A stretch of 64,000 bases of DNA from Spirometra erinaceieuropaei. Its lineage: Eukaryota; Platyhelminthes; Cestoda; Diphyllobothriidea; Diphyllobothriidae. The notes beneath the pieces were generated by a model, which was not told where the DNA came from, did no database searches, and worked only from the letters and a program-made list of their open reading frames with translations. Positions within the stretch are counted from its first letter, which is position 1, and each line of letters begins with the position of its first letter. Made by a program: the position numbers and the translations under genes. The stretch covers positions 176,311 through 240,310 of the forward strand of contig CACRXP010000157.1 of assembly GCA_902702965.1 (NCBI GenBank), in the 5' to 3' direction. Below, piece by piece: positions 61,567 to 64,000 of the stretch.

Positions 61567-62076
61567 TAATAAAGCTCTTGTCGCAGCGATCGTGTCACCT
61601 TCTTCAAGACAATTTCCAGGGACTCGCCTCTTCGCTTCTATTGGCACTTATAGGCACCCTCTGCACTGATTTACTCATGTCAGTCGAACGTTTCTGGTCT
61701 TAATGGAGTCAGTTGTAGCACTATGGGGAGTTTTCCCCGCCTTTTTCCGCTAAAATCGAATACTCATGAGAAACGTCACTTCGAAGGCGCCTCGATTAGC
61801 TAAGTCTGTCATCATAGAGGAATAAGGCAACTACGTCTGGCCCTGGAGCGCTGGTAAACAAGTCTCCTGGGGAAACCAGGAAAGACTACTTGCGGCCTAC
61901 GTGGCGTCGTCAGCTACCCAGGCCTGAACATCAGGATGGGAACGATTCATTGCTTGAACGAGTGCCGGTTTGCTATTGGAACAGATTACCTTCGAATCAG
62001 ACCGCGGTCCCACCTCAGATTTTTGAGTCTCACTTCCCCGTGAATTTGGGTAAGCTCGATCGTAATCTGACTGTCT

Positions 62077-62480
62077 GACCGTCGGTTTCGACGCTGTCCA
62101 CCATGTGCTTCACGACTGAGTTAGAACAGGGACAGTGACTGATTCTTGAATTAGTTTATAGTAATAGTAGACTTGAGCGGTATCCACCGCACTCCCATCT
62201 CCCCCACCTCACCTGGGCCCCGTGACATAACCAAGTCAACGAGACCGGAAGCGAGAGAAACCGCAGGTGGTTGGCGCGGCACAAACCCGCACCTAGACGT
62301 ACCACTGCACCCCCTGGTCCACAGCTAAAGCACCTGACCAGAATTTCAACCAACATCAAAAATTGCCGACAACATGGATCCCAACTGGCGCAGCGTGCGA
62401 CTGCATCCTCACCGCATCCTAAATGTTGGTATTTTTTATAGGTGCGCGCTCCCGATAACGCCTGCTGAGCAGCTCCTCGT
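62077..62480 (+). repeat. Repeat R1, copy 4
   Basis: GACCGTCGGTTTCGACGCTG, TCCACCATGTGCTTCACGAC, TTAGTTTATAGTAATAG, CTAGACGTACCACTGCACCC and AACGCCTGCTGAGCAGC in family order. Confidence 0.7.
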
Positions 62481-62825
62481 TGGTTCAGGACGTGGCCCGT
62501 TTTAAGGACAAAAGCATTCACTGCATACACACAGAAGTCATTTTTAGAAGAAAACCTGCCGGAAAGCCACGATTGGCTTAGGTATCAGTAACTTTTGAAA
62601 GATCGTTTAACCGGCCTTTGTACGACAGCCTGTCTCCAGTTGACAGTCGGACACATCTTATCAAACCTTACTCGTGAACAACTAGGCTGCCAAGTGGCCT
62701 ATTTTTTTCCGGCAGTTGCCTCAAACTGCATTGAACGGGCAAACTGAGCACATATAAGCGAAGAGACGAGTCCCAGGAAGTAGTCTTGAAGAAGGAGACA
62801 CGATCTCCAGACAAGAGCTTTATTA

Positions 62826-62867
62826 GCCTGACGTTTTGGATTCCTACTCGAATCCATCATCAGAGAC
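62826..62867 (-). ncRNA. Hammerhead ribozyme motif with core G-to-A change
   Basis: CTGATGA and stem II (GGATTC, GAATCC) intact, but the conserved G of the GAAA box is A. Predicted inactive. Confidence 0.65.
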
Positions 62868-63151
62868 AAAAAAGCAGAAACGGGTGATTGCTGCACAAGA
62901 GGCTGCGGTATTTATAGGATGCAGCAGCCATGCTACTGCATACCTATGCACATTCACGGCTCCCCCCTTCATCCGGTATCGTCGCACTTGGTGTGATCAC
63001 CGCTTGATGGCCGACATTCGAGTCGATAATTGCTGCAATTTCATCTATGCGTTGGATGTTGGCGTGATGATTGCTCGACCATCTGACGCACCGACACCGG
63101 TGTTGGAAAAAGTGTTCACCTCTGCGCTCCCCGCATGGCTTGTTACTCCGC

Positions 63152-63583
63152 CTAGTATGGACTCGGAAGATCGTTGCACTTGTTGATGGACTGGGGGCCA
63201 GTAAACCATGATTCAAGTAGCTCCCGGCTCACTCGGTTGTCACCTCTTGTGAGAATTTCGGCCTCATCGAATTAGAATGTGCGGCCGGATCTCGTTGAAT
63301 GAGCCGCAACTCGAGAGCTGGCGTCATTTCTGTTCACCGCTGCTGCGTGTTCGACCATTCTCGTTCGGAGCTGTCTTCCGGTTTCTCCGACGTAGTTGCT
63401 TTGTCCGCAACTGCACCAGATCCTATAAACGACTCCAGACGTTTCTAGCCGTGGCAGTGGGTCTTTCGGTTTCATGACCAGATGCCTGATGGTTGCCTCC
63501 GGTCTGTATGCCACTCCAACCCCTAGTGGTGCGAGAAGGCGGTCGACAGCTTCCAAAACGTTCTTGGCATACGGAAGGGCCCG
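63152..63583 (-). pseudogene. Penelope-like GIY-YIG endonuclease C-terminus
   Basis: Minus strand: RALPYAKNVLEAVDRLLAPL, GVAYRPEATIRHLVMKPKDP, then GVVYRIWCSC (GIY-equivalent), NYVGETGRQLRTRMVEH (YIG-equivalent with the catalytic Arg), then a frame break near 63275 and DEAEILTRG, SWFTGPQSINKCNDLPSPY and a TAG. This is the standard C-terminus of a Penelope-like retrotransposon. The reverse transcriptase is missing, so the copy is 5'-truncated. Confidence 0.85.
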
Positions 63584-63779
63584 CCAACATTCAACGCACG
63601 TGATGAAATTGCTGCAATTATCGACTCTAATGTCGGTCATCAAGCGGTGATCACACCAAGTGCGACGATCCCGGATGAAGTGGGGAGCCGTGAATGTACA
63701 TAGGTATGCGGTAGCATGGCTACTGCATCCTATAAATACCGCAGCCCCTTGTGCAGCAACCACCCGTTTCTGCTTTTTT

Positions 63780-63821
63780 GTCTCTGATGATGGATTCGAG
63801 TAGGAATCCAAAACGTCAGGC
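63780..63821 (+). ncRNA. Hammerhead ribozyme motif with the same core G-to-A change
   Basis: Mirror of the motif at 62826: CTGATGA, GGATTC/GAATCC, then AAAACGTC instead of GAAACGTC. Confidence 0.65.
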
Positions 63822-63878
63822 TAATAAAGCTCTTGTCCCGGCGATCGTGTCTTCTTCTTCAAAACTGAGCACAGCTTG

Positions 63879-64000
63879 CAGTAGGTGGGCTAACTCATGA
63901 AATGATAGCCAAAATTCTGAAATGTGTTTTCGATTCGAGAAGATTACTTTAATAGGGTTGAAATGTTAATAACTATGCATCTTACTCTTCAAATAACTCA
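63879..64000. mobile_element. Foldback element, left end, cut by the window edge
   Basis: CAGTAGGTGGGCTAACTCAT, then AAATGTGTTTTCGATTCG: the left arm of the subfamily seen at 22174. Confidence 0.75.

Larger units (their letters stand above)
61176..61645 (+). mobile_element. Penelope-like terminal-repeat pair with exact 12-bp target duplication
   Basis: ACTTATAGGCAC flanks it at 61164-61175 and 61646-61657. Two inverted arms each hold a hammerhead motif and the block GCAGTATTTATAGGATGCAG or its complement, with only about 60 bp between arms. The 3' end is CTTCGCTTCTATTGGC. Confidence 0.9.
61126..62060 (+). repeat. Dispersed repeat Z, copy split by a Penelope insertion
   Basis: CCGAAGGATAATACACTTCG at 61138 continues across the insertion at 61176-61645 into CCTCTGCACTG at 61656 and on to TCTCCTGGGGAAACC near 61870. 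Confidence 0.7.
62753..63861 (-). mobile_element. Penelope-like element, 5'-truncated, with inverted terminal repeats
   Basis: An exact 12-bp duplication AAACTGAGCACA flanks it (62741-62752, 63862-63873). Inverted arms of about 275 bp (62784-63059, 63588-63861) surround the last part of a Penelope coding region. Each arm has a hammerhead motif and a TATTTATAGGATGCAG block. The 3' terminus lies at the left end. Confidence 0.88.

Noticed and set aside
62156..62530. 124-codon minus frame
   Set aside because: Lies across repeat R1; other R1 copies do not keep this frame.

Overview
The window is eukaryotic, from an intron-containing, transposon-crowded animal genome. A parasitic flatworm, probably a tapeworm with a large genome, is the best guess. 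This rests on a 37-bp intron near the 5' end of the gene, tRNA-derived SINEs, and abundant Penelope-like elements (PLEs) carrying hammerhead-ribozyme motifs. The species assignment is inference.

The only host protein gene I can support is a complete Na+/K+-ATPase alpha subunit on the + strand (9966-25138). I resolve 16 coding exons joining in phase to a 1018-residue P-type ATPase. It has the phosphorylated Asp at 371 (DKTGTLTQ), [25 protein letters not shown] and the C-terminal ETYY. Three of its 15 introns use GC-AG splice sites. The first coding exon is only 15 nt. The residue matching the vertebrate ouabain-contact Gln111 is Leu. Introns 12 and 14 hold repeats.

The rest is repeats. (1) PLEs: one about 1.3-kb copy with inverted arms (2341-3679), coding remnants at 3933, 40899, 43165 and 63152, and a family of terminal-repeat-only derivatives (6729, 18761, 36900, 38551, 50085, 61176, 62753). 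Many of these carry hammerhead motifs, and several have 9-13 bp target-site duplications. (2) 5'-truncated LINE fragments at 1133, 6425 and 35010, plus a better preserved LINE at 54883-56624. (3) A family of 0.9-1 kb foldback elements with 350-400 bp inverted arms and CAGT...ACTG ends at TA, as in Tc1/mariner-type MITEs (22174, 30050, 32160, 41849, 46760, 50920, 52099, 56627, 58851, 63879). (4) tRNA-derived SINEs (360-735, 5529, 8608, 53428, 53728, 53990) and a foldback with 142-bp arms around a tRNA-like core (52891-53286). (5) A GC-ended element (48400-49572) and an unclassified four-copy repeat (17549, 21281, 44637, 62077).

A 248-bp run of N lies at 28705-28952 between trinucleotide repeats. 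The most noteworthy signal is the ribozyme-bearing Penelope terminal repeats, from intact-looking to visibly decayed, with insertion boundaries readable from target-site duplications and an uninterrupted paralogue.
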